The notes beneath the pieces are model-generated. The model was not told the DNA's origin. It saw only the letters and a list, made by a program, of their open reading frames with translations, and searched no databases. From Carposina sasakii (taxonomy: Eukaryota > Arthropoda > Insecta > Lepidoptera > Carposinidae), in assembly GCA_014607495.2 (NCBI GenBank), contig CP053154.1, positions 1,116,001-1,180,000 of the forward strand: 64,000 bases of DNA, given 5' to 3'. A program made the position numbers and the translations under genes. Shown here piece after piece: positions 10,331 to 22,095 of the stretch. Position 1 is the stretch's first letter. Each line of letters opens with the position of its first letter.

Positions 10331-11535
10331 CCATTAAACGGAATCAACTTGCGAAATATCAATTTCAGTGCAATTGGTTGGATATTTTGCATAATTTCCA
10401 TGTGTAATTTCCACTCGGGCGCCACTTATGTCGATCGTAAGATCGACGCTAATTGCGCATGATCACGGTTTTTGGAAATTTTCGGAATTCGAACATTTTT
10501 GGAGATGGCCAATGAGACGTCTTTGGATATGACAATTAATGTGTACAGTGAGCACAATAATTTCATACTATGAAGAATAGGTAATACGAATGCGAGTAAA
10601 TGATCGTAAATTGAGAATAATAGTTTACAAAGCTGGGAGCATCATATAGAAAATGTGGCAGCGGTAGTCTCCTCCAGCTTACTCTAGCCTTTACTGAAAC
10701 TTATGCTTTGTGGGTGTATTCGTATCTATAGGTAGCTGCTCAACTTTTGAAAACCATGCGTTTGATTGCGTACATTATGTATTGTAATCTGCATATGTAT
10801 TTTTTTTTTCTGGTTTTGTCATCAACTGTACCCCATTTTTTAACAAGTTAGCCTCAATAATTAATTGATTATTGGTGATGGTTTTGTTTTCTTCATTTTT
10901 TACGGTGATTAATGTTATGTAAATTGTGTGATTACAGTTTTTTTTTTTTACTTTTATACATAATTATATGATTAACTTTACACGAAATCTTAAAAGGTCA
11001 CTTTATAGGTTTTTAAAATGGTAATTAGCCACATTTAACTCTCACATATTCTGTATTATAATCAAGCATAATAAAATTTTACTAATAACTTAATTAAATT
11101 ACATTTTAAAGTAATAAACATAATGTATAGTTTTATTTTATTTAAGCATATATAAATAAAAGTCACGCTTATAATTGATTATTTATTCGCAAAGGTATAT
11201 AAGCTTCGCAAAGTTATAAATAGAAACTAGAACCTTTTTGTTTTCAATTCCACGTAATTTTGGCCCGGGATGAGAAATTTGCCGACTTCACAATGGGACT
11301 TGAAAACGAGACTCGACCAAATGAATGTTAATCCTTGTTATTAACTTGCAAAGGTGGCTCCAGACTTGTCTGTTCTTAGATAATGCGAATAAGAACGAAC
11401 GAAAGTGAAAATAACAATATATGCTAGTAACTCTCAAGTATTGTATACATAGTTATATGTAATAATACAATACCTTTGTTATAATAATTATTAATTTAAT
11501 CGTCTCTATCCTGTAATTTATTTTATCTGCAGTGC
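10331..11535. other. AT-rich sequence without recognised gene
   Basis: Long runs of A/T and several T tracts. No repeat family of this window or gene is recognised. Confidence 0.55.
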
Positions 11536-11563
11536 ACGCGGTTGGAGTCGCGGGCGTCCACTA
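11536..11563 (-). repeat. Fragment of family E head
   Basis: The reverse strand reads CTAGTGGACGCCCGCGACTC, the first bases of family E only. Confidence 0.6.
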
Positions 11564-11762
11564 GTAATATTATAAATTTTAAAATAAGTTTGTTTATTTG
11601 TTACACTAACAGCCAATTTCTATAACTGATCTTGAAAGATTTTTTCCATGTCTAAAATTTAATTTTCAATTGTTTTCATATAAAATTTCAAATAAGAAAT
11701 AAATAAATCTGAGATTCTTTTTGATCTCTCGTATTGAAATTGGCCGTTAATTTGCTTAATCA

Positions 11763-11824
11763 TACATACCGATAGAACCACATGGTGCCACTTCTGACCA
11801 ATTTTGAGGGTATAGTCGAGATTA
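11763..11824 (-). repeat. Fragment of retroposon A
   Basis: It matches the inner part of family A (ACCACATGGTGCCACTTCTG). The minus-strand frame through it keeps the residues YTLKIGQKWHHVV found in other copies. A scrap like the family-E head follows at 11893-11929 (minus: AGCTGTTGCCCGCGAC). Confidence 0.65.
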
Positions 11825-11929
11825 ACCAATCTTCCTAAATTTTTTATACACATAGGTAGTCGGGAGTACGAAGAAGGACATAGGTTATTCTCTAGTCTAC
11901 CCGGACGATGTCGCGGGCAACAGCTACTT

Positions 11930-12448
11930 AAAATATTAACATACTACGGGTAATATTTGAGAAGATATGGATCCACCTTTAGTTAAAGATATTCGTGGGT
12001 ACTCATTTATTTCGCTTGTTATTTTTGGAACAAAAATATAACTTCTAATTTTTTTAATTAAATTTTTCGTAACTTCATTTGAGTTCAGAATCTTAAAATA
12101 TGTACTTATATACAGGTCATTCCAACTAAAGCCTTTATTTTAATTCTGGGTAATCTAATCAAAATTAAATGAATATAAAATAAACTCGTTATATTTTTGA
12201 GGAGGAATCAGAGCTATTTGAACTACATACTTGACTTCTATGATATTTATGTGATCATATTATAGCAAATTCTATTTATTTTACCGAAATAAATGAATCA
12301 CATAATTAAGTTAATGGCGAAGGTTGGCATACTGAGATATTCAGTGGGTAATCATGCCAATCACTAGCCTGATTGGCAGCTAAACTGGATATGGGTGAAT
12401 GAGCCCTGCACAAGGAGGTATGAAGTACGGTGGAGCTGGTAGCATAAG
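11930..12448. other. Sequence without recognised feature
   Basis: AT-rich. The last 100 bases are less AT-rich, but nothing is recognised. Confidence 0.5.
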
Positions 12449-12645
12449 CCGCCCCCTTATTACCTAACTAGCAAAAGCAAAGCGATAGCGAATATTGTAC
12501 AAAAAAAATATCTGATTGCTTGTCAAATTCGTATTACGTAAAATGAATTTCAAAGGAACTTTGACATTTCAAGGCGAATAATGTACAATTTTCGCTATCG
12601 CTTTGCTTCGACTTTGCTATTGCAAATTAGGTAATCAGGGGGCGG
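12449..12645. mobile_element. Family J inverted-repeat MITE
   Basis: The terminal inverted repeats are long: CCGCCCCCTTATTACCTAA at the left, and the complement of CTGATTACCTAATTTGC plus CCGCCCC at the right. They continue inward through GCAAAGCGATAGCGAA. The centre carries TTCGTATTACGTAAAATG. A partial, diverged copy is at 51411-51533. No clear target duplication is seen, so the superfamily is open. Confidence 0.8.
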
Positions 12646-12682
12646 ATTCATTTTTTGACGATCAGAATAACTACTTTATAGT

Positions 12683-12915
12683 TTGACGGCCGACTGGTAT
12701 ACCTACCTACTTATGTACCTGTGTACCTACGTAGTGACCCTGACTGCGACGCCATAGGTCCTGGGTTCGAATCCCGGTAGGTGCAAACATTGATATGTAT
12801 AATCAATATTGGTGTTTGTATCCGAAGTCATGGATGTTTCTATACAAGACCTTAGGGATATTAATGTGGGACTAAGGAAATGTGTTGTGAAGTGTGCGAA
12901 TATTTATTTATTTAT
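12683..12915 (+). mobile_element. tRNA-derived SINE I
   Basis: The head reads GACGGCCGACTGG with a B box in CTGGGTTCGAATCCCGG. The body has CATGGATGTTTCTATAC and CTTAGGGATATTAATG, and the end is a TTTA-rich tail. The A-box half is disturbed by a CTAC-rich stretch. The possible 8-bp duplication TTTATAGT lies at 12675-12682 and 12916-12923. It is ambiguous because the tail is AT-rich. Confidence 0.8.
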
Positions 12916-12923
12916 TTTATAGT

Positions 12924-14003
12924 GTAAGGTGTCTCACATTATAAAGTAGTTATATCGACTCTAGTCCACGTTTATAAAATTGAGCCGCTGTGGTTCATGC
13001 CAGTGAATTCATATTGCTTGTATGGAAGGATCTAGGTTTCCAAAAGTAGTATTTATACTCGGAATAAATGGAATTTTAAATACAGTTAAAATTGCTACAT
13101 CGCTAATACTAGGACTAACTACTTTACTATTTATATTTTAAAATAACTACGACAAGTTTTATATTAGCTACAAATTATGTAAATACGTTGTAAGCCGCTT
13201 GTACGCTGGAAGGTAATGTTTGATAAATTTATTTGCTATAAAATTTTCAGTTTATTGGTAAGTCCTGATAAATAAGCAATTTTCTCATAGAATTATAAAA
13301 TATCTCATCCCTCAAGTACCTGGAGTTGAGACGTCATCCTCCATTTTGCATGGCAAAGTTTGAAGTTAAGGCTGCTGGTATGCTCGTGTTTCCCATCGTT
13401 TTAAATAACAATTATTTTACTATCATCCGCAATCATAGAGCTTTCACGCAGTTTTATCTAAATTACACGCGAAAACGATTTAAATTTGCATTTAAAATAG
13501 TTTACAATTGAAAATAAAGTGTGACCGTAATGTATTCGGGCGTGCGGTCGCCTGATTAATGCAACGGTCGCGGCCGGTCATTTATCTTGTATTTGCCAGC
13601 TGTACCAGATTCATTAGTACAATGTAGGTTAATAACGCTATATAGATCATTGAATTTGCTGGGAATCTTCCTGATAGGATGGCAGTGGCGGTAGTTATGA
13701 AAAACCTGAAGCGGGGCTTTACTAACATTAGCTAAATGTCTTGTATTCTTTATTGTACACACAAACAAACATAAGACAATATAGTGACTTAACATAGTTA
13801 CACAGAAAGTGTACAAAGGCGAGCTTATCTCTTTAAGAGATTTCTTCCAGCAAACCCAAGCAAACAATTTGTTACACAATTATAGAGGGCAAGTCATATG
13901 CACCCAAAGAAACATAACATTATAAATTTAAATTTTCATAATATTATACACAACAGCAAATGAAAACTAAGAAACTATTTAAATATACATACATATACAT
14001 ATA
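12924..14003. other. Sequence without recognised gene
   Basis: An open frame of 107 codons on the minus strand (13556-13879) has no recognisable domain and no supporting signal. Nothing else is seen. Confidence 0.5.
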
Positions 14004-14263
14004 CAGGGTGTAACAGAAAGGGTATGTTAAGCGAAAAGCTGTATAAATAGCCCACTATAGAGAACCTATTTCCAAAATTTGAGACTCGAAATCACGTTTT
14101 TACTTTTCAAGATTGTATGAAAATTCCTGAGATATTTAAAAATTCTCCATACTATCGGGAAAAATAAACATGTGATTTCGGATCTCAAATTTTGTGGATA
14201 GGTTCTCTATAGTGGGCTATTTACATAGCTTCTCGCTTAACATACCCTTTTTGTTACACCCTG
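14004..14263. mobile_element. Family C MITE, full length
   Basis: This is a 260-bp palindromic element bounded by TA. Ends are CAGGGTGTAACAGAAAGGGT and ACCCTTTTTGTTACACCCTG. Each half holds AGCGAAAAGCT, AATAGCCCACTATAGAGAACC and ACTCGAAATCACG in inverted order around a centre with TCAAGATTGTATGAA. It has no coding capacity. The TA flank suggests mobilisation by a Tc1/mariner-type transposase. Confidence 0.9.

Positions 14264-14266
<3 letters not shown>

Positions 14267-14295
<29 letters not shown>
14267..14295. repeat. (AC)n microsatellite
   Basis: An uninterrupted AC run of about 29 bases abuts the end of the MITE, beginning at its TA target. Confidence 0.95.
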
Positions 14296-14298
<3 letters not shown>

Positions 14299-14299
14299 G

Positions 14300-14560
14300 T
14301 CCTGCCGTGAATATCGTAAGAGTCTACTAAGAATCCACTAATTCCTGTTGCACTACACTAACATCAGCTGCATCTCCTTCTGTGTATGTTCACTAAGGAT
14401 TAGGGATGTTCTCCCGGCCATGAGCTAAGTGACTTGTCACTAATCTTTCACGTCTGACCCGGCTATACTAAACGTGGCTGTAAGATCTCGTTTGCAAATG
14501 TGCGAAACCAGCGAGCAAGGAGCCGCTTTTACATAGATTTTGGTACACGGTCGTATCATA
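14300..14560 (+). repeat. Repeat family F
   Basis: It has CATCAGCTGCATCTCCTTC, a GAGCTAAGTGACTTGTCAC segment and CTATACTAAACGTGGCTG, the conserved blocks of family F. A second head (GTGAATATCGTAAGAGTC) precedes it, so two pieces may be joined. Function and superfamily are unknown to me. Confidence 0.7.
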
Positions 14561-15019
14561 CAATATACTTTTTGCGATTTCAATAAACCTATCCTGATCT
14601 ATCGCAGGAATTAGCATGCTCCGCCAATTTTTGTAACTTCGTACATTTTATTTATTTATTAATAATTTTATTTTATTTATTATTCACTAAACTCATAATA
14701 TAATGAGTAACCAGCCAACTTCTAAGAATACAAAATATTAATGATTCCCGAATTTTAAATCGGTATTAATTTTATGCATGTTTTTTATCGTGACCGCCCG
14801 TCCGTCTGTCTGTCATGCGTCTGATGAATGAATTTACTTGACACGCTGTAATTGATAGTTTTGATAAAGTGAATCATAGCAGATAAGTTATTGTTGAGAA
14901 ATTCATCATGTTCTGCTATTTCCGGATAAGATATATAGCACATTGAGAACTTACTTACATCTACCGCTTTCTTTCGGTAATAAAATATATCGATATTTAT
15001 GTTATCCTGCCCAAGTAGC
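14561..15019. other. AT-rich sequence, nothing recognised
   Basis: No gene or repeat family recognised. Confidence 0.55.
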
Positions 15020-15160
15020 ATGTACTGCGAATCACGATATGATAAACCGATTTATCGACATTTAGCCTGTCAAAATACGATACATACGAGTAAGGCCGCC
15101 ATGTTGAATTTTGTATAGAGACGATACGATATCGTACGATACGATATCCACGATGCGTGG
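15020..15160. repeat. Palindromic CGATA-motif cluster
   Basis: ATCACGATATGATAAACCG, ATTTATCGAC, AAATACGATACATACG and a nearly perfect run of CGATAC/GTATCG units (about 15119-15148, centred on GATATCGTACGATACG). The dense inverted units suggest a degraded MITE, but ends are not clear. Confidence 0.45.
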
Positions 15161-15195
15161 TCATGCTAGGGCTGATATCAAAGTTTGCCGATACC

Positions 15196-15425
15196 TATGT
15201 TGATGCGGGGCGGAGAATAAATCTGCTGCATCTTCTTCCGTGCATGTCGTAAAAGTCGATTGACTAACTCGAACATTCTCTCAGGCGATAAGCTAGCAAC
15301 TAGTCACTGACTATTTACGTCTATCCTTGCTATACTAAGTGTAACTGTGAGATCTTCTTAGTGACTCTGCAGTTCTGGCTACCCCTTTTTGTAACCTACC
15401 GAGATTCGACCCAAATTGAGGCAGG
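15196..15425 (+). repeat. Repeat family F, long copy
   Basis: Blocks in order: CTGCATCTTCTTCCGTGCATG, the CATTCTCTCAGGCGATAAGC block, CTATACTAAGTGTAACTGTG, and CTGCAGTTCTGGCTACCCC. It is one of the more complete copies. No coding frame, tRNA-like head or duplication is evident. Confidence 0.75.
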
Positions 15426-16695
15426 CGGAGTAACACTGTGATAAAAAGTCATCCTTTGATTTAACAAATACGCAATTCAATGACATGAGGGCATTACATA
15501 CGAATTAAATTAAACATTTTACTCGAACAAACTGTATAGTTATAGCTACGAGACGACCCTAAAAACCTTTTAAGTTTAAATTAAAATATTTTATAACAGG
15601 TGATTATGATGGATCCTCACACTTCGGGCTCAGCGATATTAATTAAGAAACTAATGGGGAAACGAGAAAAAAAATGACCGCACGGACAGCTAGCGACCTC
15701 GGGAGCGATAGCAAGAAAATACCACAAGCATAAGATTATTATTTTTATTTTACAAGCATGCCTACTAACTATTTGTAAAATTCAGTGGTTTTCAACGATT
15801 AACTCATTAACTTAACATATTTCACAAGTATTTATATCAAAATAGATTTTAAATTTAAATATAAAAGATGGTTTGGTGCGATTGTTCAGTCAATTTATAT
15901 CTTTAAAACACAAAAGATTTTAAGAGGGATTCGACTGAATAAATCAACCGACTTGGTATTGCATGGTATACACATTTTTTTACAGTAGAAGAACTGAGTG
16001 CGAGACTTGGTCTTCTTGCAAGTTAGGTTTTTGATGGCATACCTATAATTAACTAATTCAAAATGGCTGCCTAATGTAGATAAAACAGGTATAAACCTCC
16101 TAGATACATAATAATCATTATTTAAAATAAATAATGTACTCATTTCTTTTTTGCTAACCCTACTTTCACCGGTATAAGGCTTCGTTCACATCGGTTATGA
16201 CAGGGGCGTTATCTCATCACGAATCTGAGAGTCAAACAAAATGCTATTGTACGGGCTTCAAGCAACGTTCCTCGTGGCGTGGCCTGTACAGGAACAATAG
16301 ATCAAATTATTTCGTGTTAAACCTTGTGTAAGCTCGTGTTCGAGTCTATGGAGGATTAGTTGTGTTAAAGTAACGTCGACTTGGTTGCATAAATGGGCAG
16401 ATTATCGGCGAAATGTTGCACAATGTAACCATGGTCTTCTCTTCACATAATTGGATGCATCCTCAGACGTCACTTCTGGCCGTGTATCCGTTCAAAATTG
16501 CATCATAAAATAAAATAAATTTCAAGCGTGTTATTTTTAAAGTTAATTAAATTTATTACAACTTTTATTGTAGTAATTAATTGATTTCGTGGTAATAAAC
16601 GCGACTCTGACTGTACCGTGAAGAATTACGAGTATTACCTAAGATTTGGTTTGAAAATAAAAAATATATTTCGGTTGAATTTGGACGTAGCGTAG
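15426..16695. other. AT-rich sequence without recognised gene
   Basis: Short open frames only (such as 15895-16143, minus). No repeat family recognised. Confidence 0.5.
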
Positions 16696-16702
16696 TGATA
16701 GT

Positions 16703-16964
16703 TAGCCGCGTGGTGCCGGCATAGTAGAGTTTGTACCACCCCATGCCTGCCCGCGGGTATCATACGAGGCGATTAAGGGTTTCCGGGAGGTGGGCAGCAG
16801 CGCCTCTCGTACAGACAACATAGTCCGAAAATCACACTGCGGTCACCAACCCGCCTGCCCAGCGTGGTGACTATGGGAAAACCCCCCTGTGGCAGTAGTC
16901 TTGTGGCGTGCCCTGGGGGAGGCCTACGTCCAGCAGTGGACTGCAATAGGCTGAAGAAGAATAA
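16703..16964 (+). mobile_element. RTE-tailed SINE family B, near full length
   Basis: The head reads GCCGCGTGGTGCCGGCATAG. The middle is GAGGCGATTAAGGGTTTCCG, then CCAGCGTGGTGACTATGG. The end reads CTGGGGGAGGCCTACGTCC and onward, translating as LGEAYVQQWTAIG and stop, the C-terminus of RTE-clade LINEs. The head is non-coding, so this looks like a SINE using an RTE tail. The target duplication TGATAGT lies at 16696-16702 and 16965-16971. Confidence 0.85.
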
Positions 16965-16971
16965 TGATAGT

Positions 16972-17810
16972 ATATTAATTCATCGTTTAAAACGTATTAT
17001 GTATATTTTATTCGTACAAATATTCACTCTATGGTAGGTACCTGATAAAAAATAACATAAATGTAAATATTAAATTACTGAGGTATGTAAATATTAAATT
17101 ACTGAGTAGGTAATAATCCAATGTATATAATTCTTTTATGATAAAAAATAAATAATAAGAAGCTCAAATTGGATGTTTGTTCTTTGAGAAGTAATAAGAG
17201 CACTAACATTTCCCGAAATTCTTACGGAAACGAAAATGCGTATATTCTCTAGTTTACTAAAACTCAATAAATAATAATAACTAAATATACATAGCTTAGT
17301 AAAATAATTTTCCTAGATTGACGGTGCCGCTATATAGCGGCCGTGAATACTTCACATGTCGGCAACATAGAGTCAGTTTCACCGTGTAACACCGACCGCT
17401 AGAAAACCAAAGATAACATCTCGCTACTCATTTGTTTTATTAAAAAAATACGAACCTCTACCGATCTATTGAAAGAGGGTTTAAAAATGATTGCTATTGC
17501 AAATCTCTCAGTACTAAATCCAAGTAAAGTTCAAATACTCTGCAATCGAAGCCACTTAACCTGCATTAGCATCAAGCAAACGGCGTTCTGGACTTATATG
17601 GAGAAAATGGCACAAAGCCTAATCAGGAGGTTTACCGTGAACTTTTTAATGCAAGATTGTTTTGTGAAAGTGAGACCTTGCGTTGGTGTAAGTACTCATT
17701 GTAGCAGTATCCCCCGCTTCCACAATAGAAAACTAAATTTGTAGTTTTTTTTCTTTCTTTTTTAAACGGAGGTATCGGAAACTTCAAAATCAAAGCTCAT
17801 CAAATAATCA
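16972..17810. other. AT-rich sequence; one short tandem duplication
   Basis: A 22-bp unit beginning ATGTAAATATTAAATTACTG is duplicated at 17061-17082 and 17085-17106. A 91-codon frame at 17469-17744 (plus) has no recognisable domain. Confidence 0.55.
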
Positions 17811-17905
17811 TAACATAGTATAAAACAAAGTTGTTTCCCGGTGTCTGTCTGTCTCTATGTATGTACCTTTTAAACTTCTTCGCAATCGCTTTTAAATTTT
17901 CTACA
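17811..17905 (+). repeat. Dispersed repeat with CTGTCTGTCTC motif
   Basis: ATAAAACAAAGTTGTTTCCC followed by a GTCTGTCTGTCTC stretch matches the start of the repeat at 60487-60650. It is diverged, and only the first part is clear. Confidence 0.5.
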
Positions 17906-18017
17906 TCGATAGTGACCCAAGGTTTATATCATGGATAGAATAGGGTCACTAGTTCTACATAATGCTGTAAACTAGTAATACCTACTACTTAGTAAATTTT
18001 AGAGTTCATAAGAAGTC

Positions 18018-18440
18018 CTTTTCAACCGACTTCAAAAAGAGAGGTTATCGTGTCAATTCGTCTGTATGTTTTTTTATTTTTTATGTGTGTTACCTCAGAA
18101 CTCCGTCGTTTATGAACCGATTTCAATTTTTTTTTATAGTTGGTCATGGTATACTTCCAGGTTGGTCCCATATTCACCACATCAGGATCTGATGATGGGA
18201 TCTTGGAGAAATCGAGGGCAATCCTCAAATATTGTAGGCACATGTAGTCTGTTTTTATACTTTTACTGAGCGTTTTAATCACCTACATATAAAACATAAT
18301 ATCTAATGATGGAATCTCTAAGGAATCTAGGGATATCCTCAAATATAAAGGGCACGAGTAGTCCGTTTTTAGATATTTATAGAGAATTTTGGTCAGCTAC
18401 ACATAATATAAAGGAAACGAGGGTCTGATGATGGAGCTGC
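18018..18440 (+). repeat. Lepidopteran dispersed repeat with internal diverged duplication
   Basis: It begins TCAACCGACTTCAAAAAGAG, runs through ACCTCAGAACTCCGTCG and then GGATCTGATGATGGGATC. A second, diverged version of the last part (GATGGAATCTC, ATCCTCAAATATAAAGG, TAGTCCGTTTTTAG) follows at 18300-18390. A third scrap is at 18420. This looks like a retroposon with repeated 3' units. The short open frames in it are incidental. Confidence 0.6.
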
Positions 18441-18473
18441 CGAAAAACAGATAGTGGAACTTTTTAGTAACAA

Positions 18474-18540
18474 AATCCCCCTATGGCAGGGGAGGCCTAC
18501 GTCCAGTAGTGGACTGCAATAGGCTTATGAAGATGAAGAT
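18474..18540 (+). mobile_element. RTE-like tail of family B, 5'-truncated
   Basis: The tail GGAGGCCTACGTCCAG, then TAGTGGACTGCAATAGGC, and a GA-rich end (ATGAAGATGAAGAT) match the last 60 bases of family B. Confidence 0.75.
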
Positions 18541-18743
18541 AATTGTATTAAGTCGTGAAATTGTATGTTGCATTAAGCCGTGTCCGAAGTAAGATGGTTA
18601 TAGAGGAAGAGGTAGACATGAGAATAACGAGATGACGGATAATAGGGATAAATGAAAGAAGAGTACCTACATATTGCACCGACCTCAAATTATTGGGAAC
18701 AGGGCAGGAAGAAGGAGTGTAATTATATGTTGCTTAAATAAGA

Positions 18744-18936
18744 GTGTACATGGCTGTTGTGCTGCCAAATCTCTTATATTCCTCCGAGGCGTGGTGCATG
18801 TACCGTCGCCACATACGCACTCTGGATCGATTCCACCTCAAGTGCCTCCGATCCAGCATGAACGCCAACTTAGTAATATCTAGGAGTAGAAGTGGTCGCC
18901 GAAATCGGTCGGAAGTCATCATTATCATCATCATCA
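18744..18936 (+). pseudogene. LINE reverse transcriptase C-terminal fragment
   Basis: Plus-strand translation gives [14 protein letters not shown], then [18 protein letters not shown]. This is the conserved post-polymerase segment of RTE/CR1-like non-LTR enzymes (AVVLP.LLYG.EAW, RRHI..L..FH..CLR). The frame then passes into GTCGCCGAAATCGGTCGG and a TCATCATTATCATCA tail, like the 3' end of SINE H (49344-49680). So the fragment and that SINE share a 3' end, or two elements are joined here. It is far too short to be active. Confidence 0.75.
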
Positions 18937-19851
18937 TATTGTCAAACGTAAAGTTTCGAAGCCTAGTCCTTTTTCTCTTTTGTCATGTGGCCTATTTAAT
19001 CATTTGCTGGCATATAAATCTGACAATATTATGCCTCCTAAACTTCGTACACGGCTTAACGCAATATATATTTGCCCTTTAGTAAAATTTTACTTTAGTA
19101 AGTTCGAGTTTTGGGAGGAAGTCGGTTTTTCGTTTTAAAAAAATTATTGATTGTTAAGATTTGTATTTGAATTGATTTTCAATTGTTTAATCTATAGTAT
19201 ATTTCAGAAATGTACTTGCGTAATATAACATATAACTGCCACACCATGACTTGACTCAAGTCTAAACAAGGTATCCTTTATGGAAAAGTTATCACTGGGT
19301 ATATACCAACTAACAAGAATAATAGTAATAGGTACCTACTACATATAAAAAATATTGCAGGTTCACTCTGAATATATGAATTTTTAAATAACATATCACA
19401 TTATCAAGCCTGCCTACAAAGTTTTCCGTTTACCGTTAAAAAACTTGTTTTTTTTTTGTAATAAATCATTAGGGGCGACAGATTCAAACACCCTTTGAAA
19501 CCCCAACCATCGCATGGAGCTAGGAATCACCGAGGAGCTGCCACTAAGTGAGAATTCTCTGGAGCATCCCAGGTAGCAGAAAATTTAACGCAAGCAGTGA
19601 TTCAAATATGTAAATGGCTTTCAGATTTACATGAGTAAGTCATGTATTTGGAATCACATGTACAATTTTCATTTACGTAACGCAATAGCATGTTGATTTA
19701 AAATTTAAATTCTATAGATTAAAGAAGCAATGGTCGAAATACGGTATCATCATCTTCCTGCCCTAATCCTATTTTAATGGGCTCGTCGGTGCAATCTGGT
19801 TTCTTTCGAAACTCATATTTCCAAGGATTTTGATTTTACGCTACTTGCCTG
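18937..19851. other. Sequence without recognised feature
   Basis: AT-rich. No gene or repeat family recognised. Confidence 0.5.
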
Positions 19852-19859
19852 ACGCCAAC

Positions 19860-20173
19860 CAGAGCCGGATTTAGGGGAGGGCAACCGGGGCGAATGCCCC
19901 GGGGCCTCCACAAATGGGGGCCACCCACAATAGATTTCGGAAAAAAAATCATTCAAATTCTAAGTAGTAAACACTAGTAAACATCTTTTCCTTTGATATT
20001 TTTTTGTCTCTTACCTTTACCTACTGTACTTTATACATACATGATTATTTGGTTTTATTATTCTTAAATATTAACAGAAATTGATTTATATTTTATTTGG
20101 GAAATAATTTGGGGCAAGGGGGCTTCCGCTCCTTTCTTGTCCCGAGGCCTCCGGACCTCTAAATCCGGCCCTG
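19860..20173. mobile_element. hAT-like MITE with perfect 8-bp target duplication
   Basis: 314 bp. Left end CAGAGCCGGATTTAGGGGAG and right end CTAAATCCGGCCCTG form 15-bp inverted repeats with one mismatch. The 8-bp ACGCCAAC lies at 19852-19859 and 20174-20181, the target duplication length expected for hAT elements, and CAGRGCCGGATTTAG is a typical hAT terminus. No transposase frame is present. Confidence 0.9.
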
Positions 20174-20181
20174 ACGCCAAC

Positions 20182-22009
20182 CCTTCCCTAAATATAAATA
20201 TCCTAAGAAATATAGTAGGTATATAAATCCTTACCGGCAACATGTTACATACATGCAAGCACAAAATATAATTTCAAACAAACATTGATATCCTTCGGGA
20301 GGCCTACAACCTCCAATATATCTTAAACTTTAACTTGTCTGACCTCCGTGTGCAGATCCTTCTAATCACCGAAGGCACCCTACGGTAATGACAGGATTTT
20401 TTTTTTATTTTTCCCGCCATTTTAACGGTAATTTACGGCTGCTGGTATCGTGACTCGAGAGTTTTTGGCCCTTAATTTAATTTCAGATGCCTTTTAAAAC
20501 TATTTCCTACTTAAAACTTCCGCAAAAGCATATATGGGACAGCACAGGAATAAAATTTATAAGAAAGCAAGGTATTTCTCTTTAAAATGCCTATACTTTG
20601 CCCAAATTACACACCACTCACTTGAAATGAACAAAATCGTTAATCCCTTATCAGCGGCAATGACTAAACAGTTTTTCACGAAATAAATCCTTCACTCAAC
20701 TCCGGTCAGCTTAAATTGGTTCCTCGGAAGCAGAGATAAGTGGAATTCGCAATTAACCTCGTAAAGACACACCAACGACATTTTAAATGAAAACACTTAT
20801 TTGTAGCGTTAGCAGACACGAAAGAAAACCTCAGATATTTTTAGATACGTTTCTGACGTAATTTTGGTGTTTGGTTGAGGTGATTTTTTTATTGATAAAT
20901 GAACATTGATAAGGCTATTTCAAAGTACTTTGATTGATGACGTTAAATTTGGTTTACTGGTCCATATTTTGCATTTAATCAGTATGTAATAATAAATTTA
21001 TGTTTTACCGATATCGTGAGATCATAAACTCATTATTTTTGCTTCTTTTATAAATTCTATCATATTTTATTCTTAAGGAAGATGTTATCCGCATCGCATG
21101 CTTTAGAAAAAGTTAATAGTAAACTTTTTCTTCAGTTGGCCACCCATATTCAAAGCGAATGACTCCTCCAGCATATCTCATTAATCGCTCTAATATTCTG
21201 ATATTTTTATGACAAGAATTTTCCAATGCACAAAAAAATTATTACCTATTCAAAAATATATTTAATATATTTATTTTGCTGCCGTTACTAAAAGTGCCGA
21301 TATGTGATCGAACGTGGGGCATCTATTGGCTCTAGTTTTTCTGCTATCTGTAATTAGCAGCCCCTAACTACTTACTGGCTAAAATAAACGGGAAAGCAGA
21401 AGTTACTTTCAATTTTAAAAATAACGAAATACTTAATGATTATATTATTTCACCTGGATTGAAGTTTCAAAGATATTTATTTATAACCAAAATATGAATA
21501 AATGAACCTAGTAGAAAAAAATAGGATCATATTCATAAAATATTGAACTGAGGATTGTTATGTTAAAATATAAAAAAATCTAATTTTAAAACTGAAATTT
21601 AAATAACTCTAAACTGTAAGTTTCAATTTAGAAATAATGGATAAATCAAGCAACTGAACTACTTAAGAAAGTGAGTTTGCACTGCCCCAAGCAGTTGTTA
21701 AAATTGAAAGTGAGTGGTGCATGAAATCTATACAATGAGGGTTTTTAAGGGACCATCGACCGAAGAACGTCGATCTGTCTGATAATATCGCCTTAGGGCT
21801 GTGAGTTTATAGAATTTATTTTAATATTCATAGCATTAACTTTCCCCGATAATCATTGAATTTGTATCTTAGTGATATTGCCATGAGGCTCATCTCTAAG
21901 AACTTAAATATTTCAATATTTTTTTATTCACTAATCAAAACTAACAATGTATTATTAAAAAATAAAATTAACAACTGTTGTTTACTAAAGACTACTTTTC
22001 GAATGTCCT
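20182..22009. other. AT-rich sequence, nothing recognised
   Basis: No gene, repeat family or RNA recognised. Confidence 0.5.
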
Positions 22010-22095
22010 GTCCTGATGCGCGGCTTCGCTATAATACATCAGCTGCATCGCCTTCCGTGCATGTCGTAAGAGTTGACTAAGGATTGCTGGCATTT
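22010..22095 (+). repeat. Fragment of repeat family F
   Basis: CATCAGCTGCATCGCCTTCC then GTGCATGTCGTAAGAGTTG is the conserved family-F head. The rest is absent. Confidence 0.7.

Noticed and set aside
13556..13879. 107-codon minus-strand frame
   Set aside because: No domain recognised, and residue composition looks random for AT-rich DNA.
18186..18215. CTGATGATGGG...GAGAAATC as a second hammerhead
   Set aside because: CTGATGA and GAAA-like pieces occur, but no stem II or stem I pairing can be drawn.
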